Shown here in pieces: positions 53,953 to 63,628 of a DNA stretch of 64,000 bases (within the stretch, counting starts at the first letter, position 1; each line of letters begins with the position of its first letter). This DNA comes from JABDBL01 sp963845445 (lineage in GTDB: Bacteria > Cyanobacteriota > Vampirovibrionia > Obscuribacterales > Obscuribacteraceae). Location of the stretch: assembly GCA_963845445.1 (NCBI GenBank), contig CAWJSE010000002.1, positions 620,001-684,000 on the forward strand, in the 5' to 3' direction. The notes under the pieces were generated by a model that was not told the origin of the DNA, made no database searches, and saw only the letters and a program-made list of their open reading frames with translations. A program made the position numbers and the translations under genes.

Positions 53953-54240
53953 TTACGCACAAGGTATTTTAAACCAGAATGTTGAACCTTTGCCTAACTC
54001 TGTGTTTATACCGATCGCGCCATTTGTTTTATCAGCTCTGAGCAAGGCTAAAATAGCCGCCCCCGCAAGACCGAAGCCCAAAGCGGTTTTAACTTTCATT
54101 ATTACCCAGTGTGGATCCAGGCTAATTAAGATCGCAATGTTGGTTGCCCTAGTTAACAGCACCATAACACCCAGTATCGTCGAGAACGCGCCCGACAGAA
54201 AACAAATTTTTCTATAAAGAGTTAACTCAGCTTCTACCAT
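53953..54240 (-). CDS. Deletion remnant of a sensor histidine kinase
   Basis: 95 residues. The first ~65 form two TM helices like the sensor part of a membrane kinase (FLSGAFSTILGVMVLLTR, KTALGFGLAGAAILALL). The last ~20 (GINTELGKGSTFWFKIP) are the conserved tail of a histidine-kinase ATPase domain after its G2 box. Everything between (dimerisation, His site, N and G1 boxes) is missing, so an in-frame internal deletion is likely. It cannot be an active kinase. Confidence 0.6.
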   Translation of the reverse strand: MVEAELTLYRKICFLSGAFSTILGVMVLLTRATNIAILISLDPHWVIMKVKTALGFGLAGAAILALLRADKTNGAIGINTELGKGSTFWFKIPCA

Positions 54241-54408
54241 AAACGACCAATGATATCAAAGACGATCAATGTAAATCCGGAATTCTCAATCCAATTGATT
54301 TCTTATCAAGTGAGCCATAGCAGAAAGCTTATAGTCATAAGAAAAGAAATGATATAGTAATTTCCGTTTGGTATTTGCTCTCTTGGCATTGGACATTAAG
54401 GTAAAGAT

Positions 54409-55434
54409 ATGGAATTTAGACAACTTGGCTACTCTGGCTTAATGGTGCCAGTTTTATCTTTCGGTACCGGTACCTTTGGTGGCAAGGGCGAATTATTTAA
54501 AGCTTGGGGTTCTACTGATGTTAAAGAAGCGCAGACGCTTATCGATATATGTTTAGAGGCGGGCTGTAACTTTTTTGATACGGCTGACATTTATTCAAAC
54601 GGTGTTTCAGAAGAAATTCTCGGGGCAGCAATAGGTTCAAAACGCAATGATCTGCTTATATCAACCAAAGCTACATTTAATATGGGTAACGGCCCCAATG
54701 ATAAAGGATCATCGCGATATCATTTGATTCGCGCCTGTGAAGCTAGTTTGCGTCGACTAAGAACCGATTATATCGATGTTTATCATATGCACGGTTTTGA
54801 TGCCCTCACCCCTATTGAAGAAGTACTTAGTGCCTTGGATAATTTAGTCACAAGCGGCAAAGTAAGATATATTGGTTGCTCAAATTTTTCCGGTTGGCAT
54901 TTGATGAAATCATTGGACATTTCCAAATGCTATGGTTGGTCGCGTTATGTTTCACACCAAGCATATTATTCCTTAATCGGGCGCGAGTATGAATGGGAAT
55001 TGATGCCTTTAGCCCTTGATCAAAGAGTGGCTACTATGGTCTGGAGCCCTTTAGGGTGGGGACGATTAACAGGTAAGATTCGACGTAATCAACCCTTGCC
55101 CAAAGAGAGTAGATTACACAAAACCGCAGAATATGGGCCACCCGTCGATAATGAATATTTCTTTCGTGTTGTTGATGCCCTTGATCTAATCGCTAAAGAA
55201 ACTGGCAAAACTGTGCCTCAAATCGCACTTAATTGGTTATTGCAACGGCCTACTGTAGCGAATGTTGTCTTTGGAGCACGTAATGAAGAGCAATTGAGAC
55301 AAAACCTTGGTGCTATAGGCTGGAATTTAAATAAAGATCAAATTGCAAAGCTTGATGCAGCCAGCGAAATTACACCTATATATCCGTATTGGCATCAAAG
55401 ACAATTTGCTGAACGCAATCCCCTGCCCGTTTAA
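54409..55434 (+). CDS. Aldo/keto reductase (AKR, YajO/Tas-like group)
   Basis: 341 residues. Catalytic tetrad: Asp57 and Tyr62 in FFDTADIYSNG, Lys87 in ISTKATF and a His in DVYHMHGFD (126 or 128). The NADPH-binding end IANVVFGARNEEQLRQNLGA is clear. Distinct group from the AKR at 27841: it is AT-rich like the chromosome and has a longer chain. Substrate unknown. It converges with the next gene, 4 bp between stops. Confidence 0.92.
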   Translation: MEFRQLGYSGLMVPVLSFGTGTFGGKGELFKAWGSTDVKEAQTLIDICLEAGCNFFDTADIYSNGVSEEILGAAIGSKRNDLLISTKATFNMGNGPNDKGSSRYHLIRACEASLRRLRTDYIDVYHMHGFDALTPIEEVLSALDNLVTSGKVRYIGCSNFSGWHLMKSLDISKCYGWSRYVSHQAYYSLIGREYEWELMPLALDQRVATMVWSPLGWGRLTGKIRRNQPLPKESRLHKTAEYGPPVDNEYFFRVVDALDLIAKETGKTVPQIALNWLLQRPTVANVVFGARNEEQLRQNLGAIGWNLNKDQIAKLDAASEITPIYPYWHQRQFAERNPLPV

Positions 55435-55438
55435 GCAA

Positions 55439-56065
55439 TTAATTATTTGAATCAGCGTAATAACGGGCTTGGTCGCTATCTGCTTGTGCCCGATCAGCTG
55501 CTGCTCTTGCTCTGCCAGCATATTGCTTCCCAGTTGGATCCCCGGCACGTGAGGCATTATATACCCTATCCGAAGCATTTCGAGCGGACTTTGCTGCATA
55601 ATAAGCTTCAGATGCATCATCGCCTCGCCGCCATTTATCCTTATCATATCTCGCTCTTTCTTCTGCATTATGAGCACGACTGGCCTGATTCTCTGCTTCT
55701 TGCCAGTCGCTATAAGCATTGCTCGAACTCCAATCTGTATTGCTCCCCGAATTTGCAGATGCCCCTGAACCTCCGAATAATGTACGCAGCATCTGCATGC
55801 GCATAAGCTGAGTACTACTCCCCTGGGTATTTTCCTGTAACAGAGGAGTATTCGGATTAACAATATTGGGGGTATATTGGACTGGGGGTGTTCCTGAAGG
55901 CACAGACACGGGCGTTTTAGCCCATGATGAAGGACTATCAACATTATTTAAAAGATGTTCCATGTTCTGTTGGGCGTTAGCAGATGATGCTATTTCCCAG
56001 AGGGCTGTAGATAAGCAGATCAAAAAAATAGTACGGGTCAAATTTACTTTTAGATATTTGTGCAT
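55439..56065 (-). CDS. Secreted Ala/Arg/Asp-rich helical protein
   Basis: 208 residues with a signal peptide (TRTIFLICLSTALWEIASSA). The second half is made of short Ala-rich, charged repeats such as ENQASRAHNAEERARYDKDK and ARAAADRAQADSDQARYYAD, which likely form a long helix or coiled coil in the periplasm. No family recognised. Confidence 0.65.
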   Translation of the reverse strand: MHKYLKVNLTRTIFLICLSTALWEIASSANAQQNMEHLLNNVDSPSSWAKTPVSVPSGTPPVQYTPNIVNPNTPLLQENTQGSSTQLMRMQMLRTLFGGSGASANSGSNTDWSSSNAYSDWQEAENQASRAHNAEERARYDKDKWRRGDDASEAYYAAKSARNASDRVYNASRAGDPTGKQYAGRARAAADRAQADSDQARYYADSNN

Positions 56066-56217
56066 TCTTAACTATCTAAAAAACTAAAGCACAGAATTAT
56101 GTCGGTTGATTATGCAAGACTATTCACTTTATTTGATAAAAAAGGAGCAGCATCGAGTATGCTATTTCTCTTATAGTATTATCCTTCAAGTAGTTAACTG
56201 ATCAAATTAAATAAACT

Positions 56218-56988
56218 ATGATTCCATTAATATATATCTGGAGTGCGTGTTCAGCCTTAGTTGCTTTTAGCGGCATGATGCTTGCTCATCGCTTTGTCAA
56301 ACCTATAGATCTGAAAGAAAATCAGCCTGCCCTCGATGCCACACTAAATATTGTAGGCACTTTAGTATCAATACTTTTGGGTTTATTAGTTGCTGCTTCG
56401 CTGGCTAATTATCAAGCTTTAGAGTTAGCTATAGACTCCGAAGCAACTAGCGTTGCTGAAGTAGGGCGACTTTCTTTTGGATTGCCTGATCAACAAAGAA
56501 AAGAAATTTTGAAATCATGCCTTGACTATTGCGATATTGTGGTTCGGGATGAATGGCCCGCGTTAAAGTCAGGACATGTGAATGAACTGGTAGTTTTAAG
56601 CTACGCAAAACTACTAAAACGAATAGTTACTTTTGGCCCAAAGACAGCTGGTGAAACAAACGTACAAGCTGCTCTTATAACGGCTGTACAGAACTTGGGC
56701 GATTATCGACGCCAGAGAATTCTATGGCTCAATAAAGGTTGGGATAGAAATCTAATGCCAGTATTATTTATGTGCTCATTTATTGTGCTCATATTTGCTT
56801 ATCTTTATGTTCGACATAGCTCAATCATCTTACATAGCTTTCTAATTTGCTTTGTCGCCGCAGCCCTGGGCGCCAATCTAGGTTTAATTTTTATGCTTAG
56901 TCATCCTTTTAGTGGTGATTGGAAAATTGAACCGAAAGGTTTTGAGCTGAATTCGCAATTGATTAGAAAATATACTGATGTGCGTTAA
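56218..56988 (+). CDS. DUF4239 membrane protein
   Basis: 256 residues with four TM helices: one at the start, one near 45-65 (IVGTLVSILLGLLVAASLAN), and two at the end (LMPVLFMCSFIVLIFAYLYV). The middle is helical (DSEATSVAEVGRLSFGLPDQ). These features match DUF4239 (bestrophin-like). Function unknown; stands alone. Confidence 0.8.
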   Translation: MIPLIYIWSACSALVAFSGMMLAHRFVKPIDLKENQPALDATLNIVGTLVSILLGLLVAASLANYQALELAIDSEATSVAEVGRLSFGLPDQQRKEILKSCLDYCDIVVRDEWPALKSGHVNELVVLSYAKLLKRIVTFGPKTAGETNVQAALITAVQNLGDYRRQRILWLNKGWDRNLMPVLFMCSFIVLIFAYLYVRHSSIILHSFLICFVAAALGANLGLIFMLSHPFSGDWKIEPKGFELNSQLIRKYTDVR

Positions 56989-56999
56989 TTGCTTTAAAG

Positions 57000-57353
57000 T
57001 TACATCTTAACTGCAGCTAAACCTTCCGAAAAGGTAAAGCCTAAATTATATTTGGCCGGGATGATCATATGGCCTGTCTTGTCAATGAACCCTTGTTTGC
57101 TTGAATTAATACGAACAGCCGCTCGTCCTTCTGAAAATGGTTCAGCACCATCGTACTGCGCTGGCACTATCCATGCACCACTCTTATCAATATAGCCCCA
57201 TTTATAATGATATTTTTCATTCTTTTGCTCAACCCCAGCTGCCGCTAAGCCTTCGTGAAAATCACCTACTTTGTCAAATTGCGGTTTAATTACTATTTCG
57301 CCTTTATGGTTAATATAGCCAAATTTATCTGTACCACGCTGCACCGCTGCCAA
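57000..57353 (-). CDS. WG-repeat protein, C-terminal piece
   Basis: Three WG-type β-repeats (FGYINHKGEIVIKPQFDKVG, KWGYIDKSGAWIVPAQYDGA, QGFIDKTGHMIIPAKYNLG). The frame is open upstream from about 57460, so the ATG at 57353 is internal. It is the continuation of the piece at 57395-58105, broken by a short A run (T5 at 57456-57460 on the plus strand). Confidence 0.75.
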   Translation of the reverse strand: MAAVQRGTDKFGYINHKGEIVIKPQFDKVGDFHEGLAAAGVEQKNEKYHYKWGYIDKSGAWIVPAQYDGAEPFSEGRAAVRINSSKQGFIDKTGHMIIPAKYNLGFTFSEGLAAVKM

Positions 57354-57394
57354 CCCTTCAGAAAAATCTTGTGCTGTACCAGCAAATTCTTTTA

Positions 57395-58105
57395 TTACCT
57401 TTGTACCGTTGCGATCGACAAACCAAATATGTTCAAATTTTTGGTCATTTGAATCTTTTTAGACACTCTTACTAATCCTTCAGAACAATTTCCGATTAAA
57501 AGCCCGATTTCAGGGCGAAATACAATTTTGCCGGTAGTATCTATCAATGCATTGGGGCTAAAAACGATTGCGCGTTCTTCAAAAAATGGCCAAACCAACG
57601 AAAATTTTGGCTTTATTACGAAGTCTGCCGATTTATTTATATATCCTGCCTGCCCCACTTCAATTTCAGCTGGGCACAGGCCACCATGAAAACACATATA
57701 CCCCCAATGAAGAAAATGTGGATCAAATTTAGCTGGGATAACCACTTTTCCTTGATGGTCTATAAAGCCGCACTTGCCTTTGATAATTGCACATGCCAAA
57801 CCTTCCGAGAAATCTCCCACCTCTTCATACTGAGGCTCGATAACAACTTTTCCGCTCTTATCAACGAATCCCCATAATTTTCCAATTGCTATGGCAGCAA
57901 GCCCTTCATGAAAGCTTTTCTGAGGACGAGCCGTATAGCACAAATTCCCTTCACCGATGCCTTGTATGCGGTCAAAGACTGCCGGAATAACTAATTTACC
58001 CTGCGTATCTATAAACCCCCATTTAGTCGACGGCCATAAAGGAGGATCAAATATACCAATAATAAATATCAAAGCGACAATTATCAAAAACAAGCGAGCA
58101 AGCAT
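57395..58105 (-). CDS. WG-repeat protein, N-terminal piece
   Basis: An N-terminal hydrophobic anchor (LFLIIVALIFIIGIFDPPLW) precedes four WG repeats (KWGFIDTQGKLVIPAVFD, LWGFVDKSGKVVIEPQYEEV, CGFIDHQGKVVIPAKF, AGYINKSADFVIKPKF). After about 57460 the frame slips; the joined protein has ~368 residues and seven repeats. WG repeats form β-structures of uncertain role. Confidence 0.8.
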   Translation of the reverse strand: MLARLFLIIVALIFIIGIFDPPLWPSTKWGFIDTQGKLVIPAVFDRIQGIGEGNLCYTARPQKSFHEGLAAIAIGKLWGFVDKSGKVVIEPQYEEVGDFSEGLACAIIKGKCGFIDHQGKVVIPAKFDPHFLHWGYMCFHGGLCPAEIEVGQAGYINKSADFVIKPKFSLVWPFFEERAIVFSPNALIDTTGKIVFRPEIGLLIGNCSEGLVRVSKKIQMTKNLNIFGLSIATVQR

Positions 58106-58283
58106 AAAAACCTCAGACGATTTTCAGGTATTACCATGACACTGCCTCCATTTTAATATTCCACGCTTGAATATAAAATCATAGCTTGGGCGTGCATTAA
58201 TTTGCACAAAGCTGTTGCCAAGGATCTGTCTGCATGCCGCAAGTCACTGTAAAATAAGCTCATCTGTCAAAATGGAGAGTTTT

Positions 58284-58841
58284 ATGTTGAAAAGGACCAC
58301 GCTATCATTAGCATCATTGCTAATACTGTTTCCCCCCAGTGCCTTTTGCACAATTGAAAATGATATCGATAAAATAGATACGCAACGAAATGAAATGCTC
58401 AAACAGGTGACCACAGGGTTAGTTAGTGGAAGAATTTCAATTGACGATGCTAAAAAATTAAAAGGTGAACTTGACAATATTGTTAAATTAGAGGACAAAG
58501 CGAAAGAAGATCCTCTTACTTCTCCTGAGGCCTTACAGAATATCACTGGCAACCTGCAAACTATTCGTACTGAAATTGATGCTTCAACCCATCCAACAAA
58601 AATTTGGCTCGGTATAGATAGTCGTGATAATACGCTTGAGCGAAAAATTACTGAGGCGTTAGATAAGAAGGCTATTTCTAAAGAACAAGCAGAGAGTTTT
58701 AAACTGCAGTTCGATGAATTACGTGAACGTGAGTCAAACGGAGATCCCTCTCGCGGCATGGAATTTGACGATGCGATGTCATTAGCTGCAGATATTCAGA
58801 CATTCGATGTTAATCTCGATAAAGCTATTGCTGGCAAATAA
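58284..58841 (+). CDS. Secreted helical hypothetical protein
   Basis: The start at 58284 is preferred, because GGAG lies just before it and the protein then begins MLKRTTLSLASLLILFPPSA, a signal peptide cut near FCTIE. The frame itself opens at 58215. The ~165-residue mature chain is charged and helical, with two similar segments (GLVSGRISIDDAKKLKGELD and ALDKKAISKEQAESFKLQFD). Family unknown. It ends 12 bp before the large helicase gene. Confidence 0.65.
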   Translation: MLKRTTLSLASLLILFPPSAFCTIENDIDKIDTQRNEMLKQVTTGLVSGRISIDDAKKLKGELDNIVKLEDKAKEDPLTSPEALQNITGNLQTIRTEIDASTHPTKIWLGIDSRDNTLERKITEALDKKAISKEQAESFKLQFDELRERESNGDPSRGMEFDDAMSLAADIQTFDVNLDKAIAGK

Positions 58842-58853
58842 TTTACTTCTATA

Positions 58854-61800
58854 ATGACAGATATATTTAAAAATCGCCTCGCAAGGTGGAAACGTTCTTT
58901 AATCGATCTCACCAAGCGTAATCGATTGCTGAATTACAATCCAAGTCGTGTCAGCACTATTCAAATAATGAGCGATAAGCCTTCGGACATATTTCGCTTG
59001 TTACAACTTGATGGCAAATCGATGAAATTTTTGCCGGCTCTGGAAAATCTTGACACAGGCTTAGTAAGTGATAAATTTTTGCGGACTGTTTTATCCGAAG
59101 ACAAACTAAATGATAGCCTCTTACGTATTTATCGTAAGGCTTCCAGTTTGTTTGAAGAGCAAGGACTAAGTACGCTTTTTATTGCCTTAGGAAGTCTGGA
59201 GTGGTATGAAGAAGACGATTTAGAGACTCCACTAAAAGCTCCCCTTATATTATTGCCTGTAGACCTGACTCGTAAATTAGCTTGGCAGGATTTTTCGGTA
59301 CGAAGCACCGGAGACGATCCGGTTATAAATCCCGCTTTGGTAGAACAATTACGACTTGCCTGCGAACTTTTAGTGCCTGAGCTTCCAGAAAGTCTCGATG
59401 AATTCGATTTGGATCAATTCTTTTGCAATATGCAAGAAATCATTTCCAAGCAAAAAGGTTGGCAAATAAGAAAGGAGATTTATTTAGATTTCTTTTCCTT
59501 CCAGAAATTTCTTATGTATAAAGATATGGAGCGCTATGAAGAACATTATTATAAAAATGATTTGATTCAAGCATTGTGTAATGCGGGTGGTAGCAGAATC
59601 GCCGCTTTGCCACCCGAAATTGAGAAGGCTGATCTTGACCAGATTCTGCTACCAGAATCAACTTTTCATGTGTTGGACGCTGATTCTTCGCAGCAACGAG
59701 CTATTTTGGCTGTGAAGTCCAATCATAATTTGATTATTGAGGGACCACCAGGCACCGGAAAGTCGCAGACAATAGCCAACTTAATCGCCGACGCTTTAGC
59801 CGATAAAAAGACTGTATTGTTTGTCAGCGAAAAAATGGCAGCTCTGGAAGTAGTCTATAAACGTCTGGAAACAATAGGATTGCATGATTTTTGTTTGCAG
59901 CTGCACAGTCATAAAACCAATAAGAGAGCTGTATACGATGAAATTATTAGAGTACTAGATAATACTCGCCCACCCGACCATGCTAAAGATGCTGACCTAA
60001 CACATTTAGGTTTTCTAAAAGACCTTTTAAACAAATATGCTCAGCAATTACATATTCCATTTGGAAAACTAGCTGAAAAACCGTTTGATGTTTTAGGACA
60101 ATTGGCTCTGGTTTTAGGCAAAGCACCGCTAATAGAGGCTCCCATCAAAGATATAGCCGAGATAGATCAGGTCAATCTGCATAATACTTATTCTAACCTG
60201 CAAGACTTAGTAAATGTGATTACTGAGCTGGGAGATCCAAAAAAGCACCCTTGGTATGGCAGTGAATTAAATGGTATCAGTAATGCCCAATTAGCTATAT
60301 TACATGAAGCTTTATCAAAGGCAATAAAGACTTACGCCAATATACTCGAGAGAGCCGGCATTTTTGCAGAAGAACTGGGGATTACTCAGCCAGAAACTAG
60401 CCAACAAATTAATACTTTGTGCGAAGCAGCAAATACTATAGCTGATTCACCGGGAGCTCAGAAAGCAGATTTAGAAAATACCGGGTGGGATAAAATGCCC
60501 ATTATAGTGCAGGACATTCTTAAGCATGGCCGCGAATTTTCTGCATTAGAACAAAGCCTGCTAGCATGTTTTAAACCTGAATTACTAAATTTAGAACTTG
60601 CAGATGTGCGGCGTAGGTTTAATACTTATAGTCACTCGTGGACTCGATTTATCAAACCTAACTATTGGAAGGACAAACAATTTTTATTAGATTATCTACA
60701 GCCAGATTATAAACATCTTTCAGCGCTTGAGTTAGCTCAACAATTGAACGCCATTAACGCATATCATGCTGAAAAAGCATATTTGCTGGAAATGAATGAG
60801 ATTGGCCAAAGTCTATTTGGCGATCGTTGGCAAGGATTAGCAACTGATTGGAATGAGCTAGACAAATATACTCATTGGCTTGTACAGATGCGCCGTTACA
60901 TTGCCTCCGGTATTTTGCAAGACAAAGGAATCCTATTGATTTGCGAGGGAAAAATAAGTTCCAGACAAGTGCGCAATGGTTCTAAGGAATTGCAAGAGCA
61001 ACTTGGTTATCTCGTAGCTAGTCAACAAGAACTTCTCCGACTAATAAAAGTTTCAGATAGTGCAGCCAAGTTATTGGCTGCCGATAGCGATTTAGAACAG
61101 ACTAAAATATGGCTTTATTCTTTGCTGAACAATATCCAGCGTCTTCATCAATTTACGGTTTACAACGATAAATTAGCTACTTGCTTAGCGAGCTTTGCTG
61201 GTCCAATGATCAAGCGCTTTTTTGAAGAACAGTATGACACAGCCCAGTTAGTACAAACATTTAAACGCTTTTTTTATGAAAGATGGCTTGATTTAGTATT
61301 CATAGAACGTCCTCGCTTAGCTGCTTTCAATACTTTAGTTCACGAACAAAAAATCGATGACTTTCGTGGATTGGATCTAAAATCGATAAAGCTTTCTCGC
61401 CAGCGCCTATTGCATAAGTTGTATACCGGGCGTGAAACACAATTGGCCAATCCTTTATTTAGTATCGAACTTGGCATTCTGCAGCGCGAATTACGGAAAA
61501 AGGCTAGACACATTCCTCTGCGCAAACTATTTACTAAAGCACCAAATATTATGCGCTCAGTCAAACCTTGTTTTATGATGAGTCCAATGTCTGCAGCTCT
61601 ATTCTTAGATCCAAACATTTGTAATTTTGATTTAGTAATTTTTGATGAAGCTAGTCAGGTCTCTACAGAAGATGCGGTCGGATCTCTAGTTCGAGCCAAA
61701 CAGGCGGTGGTAGTGGGTGATCCTAAACAATTGCCACCAACTAACTTTTTTCAGATGCAGATTGTGCAAGCCGATGAACAAGCTGCCGACGAAGAAAGCA

Positions 61801-63191
61801 TATTAGACGATGTTGATAGCGTTTTGGATGAATTCGTAAGTGTTGGTTTTCCGAAGCAATCTTTGTTGTGGCATTATCGCAGTCAGCATGAATCGCTAAT
61901 TGAATTTTCAAACAGACATTTTTACAAGAATCTGCTTACTTTTCCCGCTCCGCATAATGGTAATGATCAATTAGGTTTACAATATTATTTTGTTGGTGGA
62001 GTTTATAAAGGACAGGGAGTTAATCCCATTGAGGCAAAAGCGGTAGCTGAAGCTGTTTGTGACCACATTAAAAAGCACCCTGATTTATCTTTGGGTGTCG
62101 GCACATTTAATATGAATCAACAACAATTGATTCTAGATGAATTGGAACAACGTCGACGCAATGATCCAGCGCTAGAATTTTTCTTTGCCAAGAAGGGTGA
62201 AGATCAGTTTTTTGTCAAAAATTTAGAGAATATACAGGGTGACGAGCGAGACGTAATTATCATAAGTATCACTTATGGTCCAGATGAATTTGGACGGTTA
62301 AGATATAATTTTGGTCCGGTTAACGGAGAAAATGGGTGGCGCCGGTTAAATGTTATTTTTACTCGCGCCAAGCGGTGCTTAAAAATATTTTCTTCGATGC
62401 ACGGAGATGAAATCGATCCAGCAAAGGTCCAAAGCCAGGGCGCTAAGCTATTGAGAGACTTCCTCATTTTTGCCGAGACAAGACAGCGTCACTTACCGAT
62501 AGCCAACAATCAAGTTGAGATTGAGACACCATTTGAACTTTCAGTATATGAGCAATTGACCAAGCGCGGTTTAAAGCTTATACCGCGAGTTGGCCAATCC
62601 GGTTATCGTATAGACTTTGGTGTTATTGGGGATGGAGATCCTAATTGCTTTATTGCTGGTATAGAATGCGATAGCACAAATTATTATTCTGCTGCCACAG
62701 CCCGTGATCGCGATCGTTTAAGGCAGAAAGTATTAGAAGACTTAGGTTGGACTATTATGAGAGTATGGTCGATTGACTGGTGGCGCGATAAAGAAGGACA
62801 AATAGATCGTATCCTTAAGCTGGTGGCGCAAGCAAAGAATGAAGATATTGCTCCGACAAACAATGACAAATCAGTGGAAATAGCCGAGCACTCTGATTCG
62901 GAATTAAATAAACATAATTTTGATCCGGTTATTCAAGAGGCCACGGCACCGCGTAGAACATTCGGCAATTTGAATGGTTCGTCAGAGACGAATAATAATG
63001 ACGATCAAGCGCCCAGCGTGCCACCATATAAATTAACTCTTTTAAGTCCTTTCGGTACAGCCGAAGAATTTGTGCAAGTTCTGAGCGAACAAATTGCTGA
63101 AACATTGCAGCGCATTATTTTACGGGAATCCCCGATACATGTTACCGATCTGTCCAAGCGCATAGCTTCTTTTGGGAAATCACTCGCTTAA
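58854..63191 (+). CDS. DUF4011-SF1 helicase-Vsr-like nuclease, Hhe-like defence candidate
   Basis: 1445 residues in this frame. Residues 5-110: DUF4011 (FKNRLARWKRSLIDLTKRNR). SF1 helicase: Walker A GPPGTGKS (297-304), Walker B DLVIFDEASQ (~926-935) then VVVGDPKQLPP, and late motifs NIQGDERDVIIISITYG and NVIFTRAKRCL. Near 1225-1310: a Vsr/MTES_1575-type nuclease (FELSVYEQLTKRGL, then IDFGVIGDG, IECDS and LGWTIMRVWSIDWW). The domain order matches the Hhe candidate described in defence-island screens. The stop at 63189-63191 comes from a T4 run at 63170-63173; one more T leads into DUF3320 below. Confidence 0.88.
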   Translation: MTDIFKNRLARWKRSLIDLTKRNRLLNYNPSRVSTIQIMSDKPSDIFRLLQLDGKSMKFLPALENLDTGLVSDKFLRTVLSEDKLNDSLLRIYRKASSLFEEQGLSTLFIALGSLEWYEEDDLETPLKAPLILLPVDLTRKLAWQDFSVRSTGDDPVINPALVEQLRLACELLVPELPESLDEFDLDQFFCNMQEIISKQKGWQIRKEIYLDFFSFQKFLMYKDMERYEEHYYKNDLIQALCNAGGSRIAALPPEIEKADLDQILLPESTFHVLDADSSQQRAILAVKSNHNLIIEGPPGTGKSQTIANLIADALADKKTVLFVSEKMAALEVVYKRLETIGLHDFCLQLHSHKTNKRAVYDEIIRVLDNTRPPDHAKDADLTHLGFLKDLLNKYAQQLHIPFGKLAEKPFDVLGQLALVLGKAPLIEAPIKDIAEIDQVNLHNTYSNLQDLVNVITELGDPKKHPWYGSELNGISNAQLAILHEALSKAIKTYANILERAGIFAEELGITQPETSQQINTLCEAANTIADSPGAQKADLENTGWDKMPIIVQDILKHGREFSALEQSLLACFKPELLNLELADVRRRFNTYSHSWTRFIKPNYWKDKQFLLDYLQPDYKHLSALELAQQLNAINAYHAEKAYLLEMNEIGQSLFGDRWQGLATDWNELDKYTHWLVQMRRYIASGILQDKGILLICEGKISSRQVRNGSKELQEQLGYLVASQQELLRLIKVSDSAAKLLAADSDLEQTKIWLYSLLNNIQRLHQFTVYNDKLATCLASFAGPMIKRFFEEQYDTAQLVQTFKRFFYERWLDLVFIERPRLAAFNTLVHEQKIDDFRGLDLKSIKLSRQRLLHKLYTGRETQLANPLFSIELGILQRELRKKARHIPLRKLFTKAPNIMRSVKPCFMMSPMSAALFLDPNICNFDLVIFDEASQVSTEDAVGSLVRAKQAVVVGDPKQLPPTNFFQMQIVQADEQAADEESILDDVDSVLDEFVSVGFPKQSLLWHYRSQHESLIEFSNRHFYKNLLTFPAPHNGNDQLGLQYYFVGGVYKGQGVNPIEAKAVAEAVCDHIKKHPDLSLGVGTFNMNQQQLILDELEQRRRNDPALEFFFAKKGEDQFFVKNLENIQGDERDVIIISITYGPDEFGRLRYNFGPVNGENGWRRLNVIFTRAKRCLKIFSSMHGDEIDPAKVQSQGAKLLRDFLIFAETRQRHLPIANNQVEIETPFELSVYEQLTKRGLKLIPRVGQSGYRIDFGVIGDGDPNCFIAGIECDSTNYYSAATARDRDRLRQKVLEDLGWTIMRVWSIDWWRDKEGQIDRILKLVAQAKNEDIAPTNNDKSVEIAEHSDSELNKHNFDPVIQEATAPRRTFGNLNGSSETNNNDDQAPSVPPYKLTLLSPFGTAEEFVQVLSEQIAETLQRIILRESPIHVTDLSKRIASFGKSLA

Positions 63192-63199
63192 ATAAACAA

Positions 63200-63628
63200 G
63201 TGAAGGAAAGAATTGAGCAGTCTTTATCTGAGTTGATAAAGACAAACAAAATAATCGTTAAAGGTGACTTTATTTGGACATTGCCAGAACCAGCCAATAT
63301 TGTGCGCAATAGACAAGGTTTGGATTATGTTTTTGATCCAGATCAAATTTGTACTGAAGAATACGAACAGGCTATTAGCCTGATATTGCAAGCTTATGGC
63401 ACACGTATAAGAGATCGCGTAGTTCAAGATGTGGCACGGCTATTGGGTTTTGCTAGAGCCGGGCAGAAAATTACTTTGCGTGTGTCCGATATAATTCAAA
63501 AGCTTATCGACACTGGCAAGATTACCAATGCCGCTACTGGCTTAATGCTTGTTAAGACTGAGCTGGAAACGAACGCGGTACTGCTAAATAGTGAAGCGGA
63601 AATGATCGACACAACGCCGACCAATTAG
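63200..63628 (+). CDS. DUF3320 C-terminal domain of the helicase-nuclease
   Basis: With one T added at 63170-63173 the preceding gene reads SFWEITRLNKQVKERIEQSL straight into this frame, which is the usual start of DUF3320, the C-terminal domain of DUF4011 helicases. The ATG-less start at 63200 (GTG) is therefore internal. The domain is helical, ending ...AEMIDTTPTN. The complete protein has about 1591 residues. Confidence 0.75.
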   Translation: MKERIEQSLSELIKTNKIIVKGDFIWTLPEPANIVRNRQGLDYVFDPDQICTEEYEQAISLILQAYGTRIRDRVVQDVARLLGFARAGQKITLRVSDIIQKLIDTGKITNAATGLMLVKTELETNAVLLNSEAEMIDTTPTN

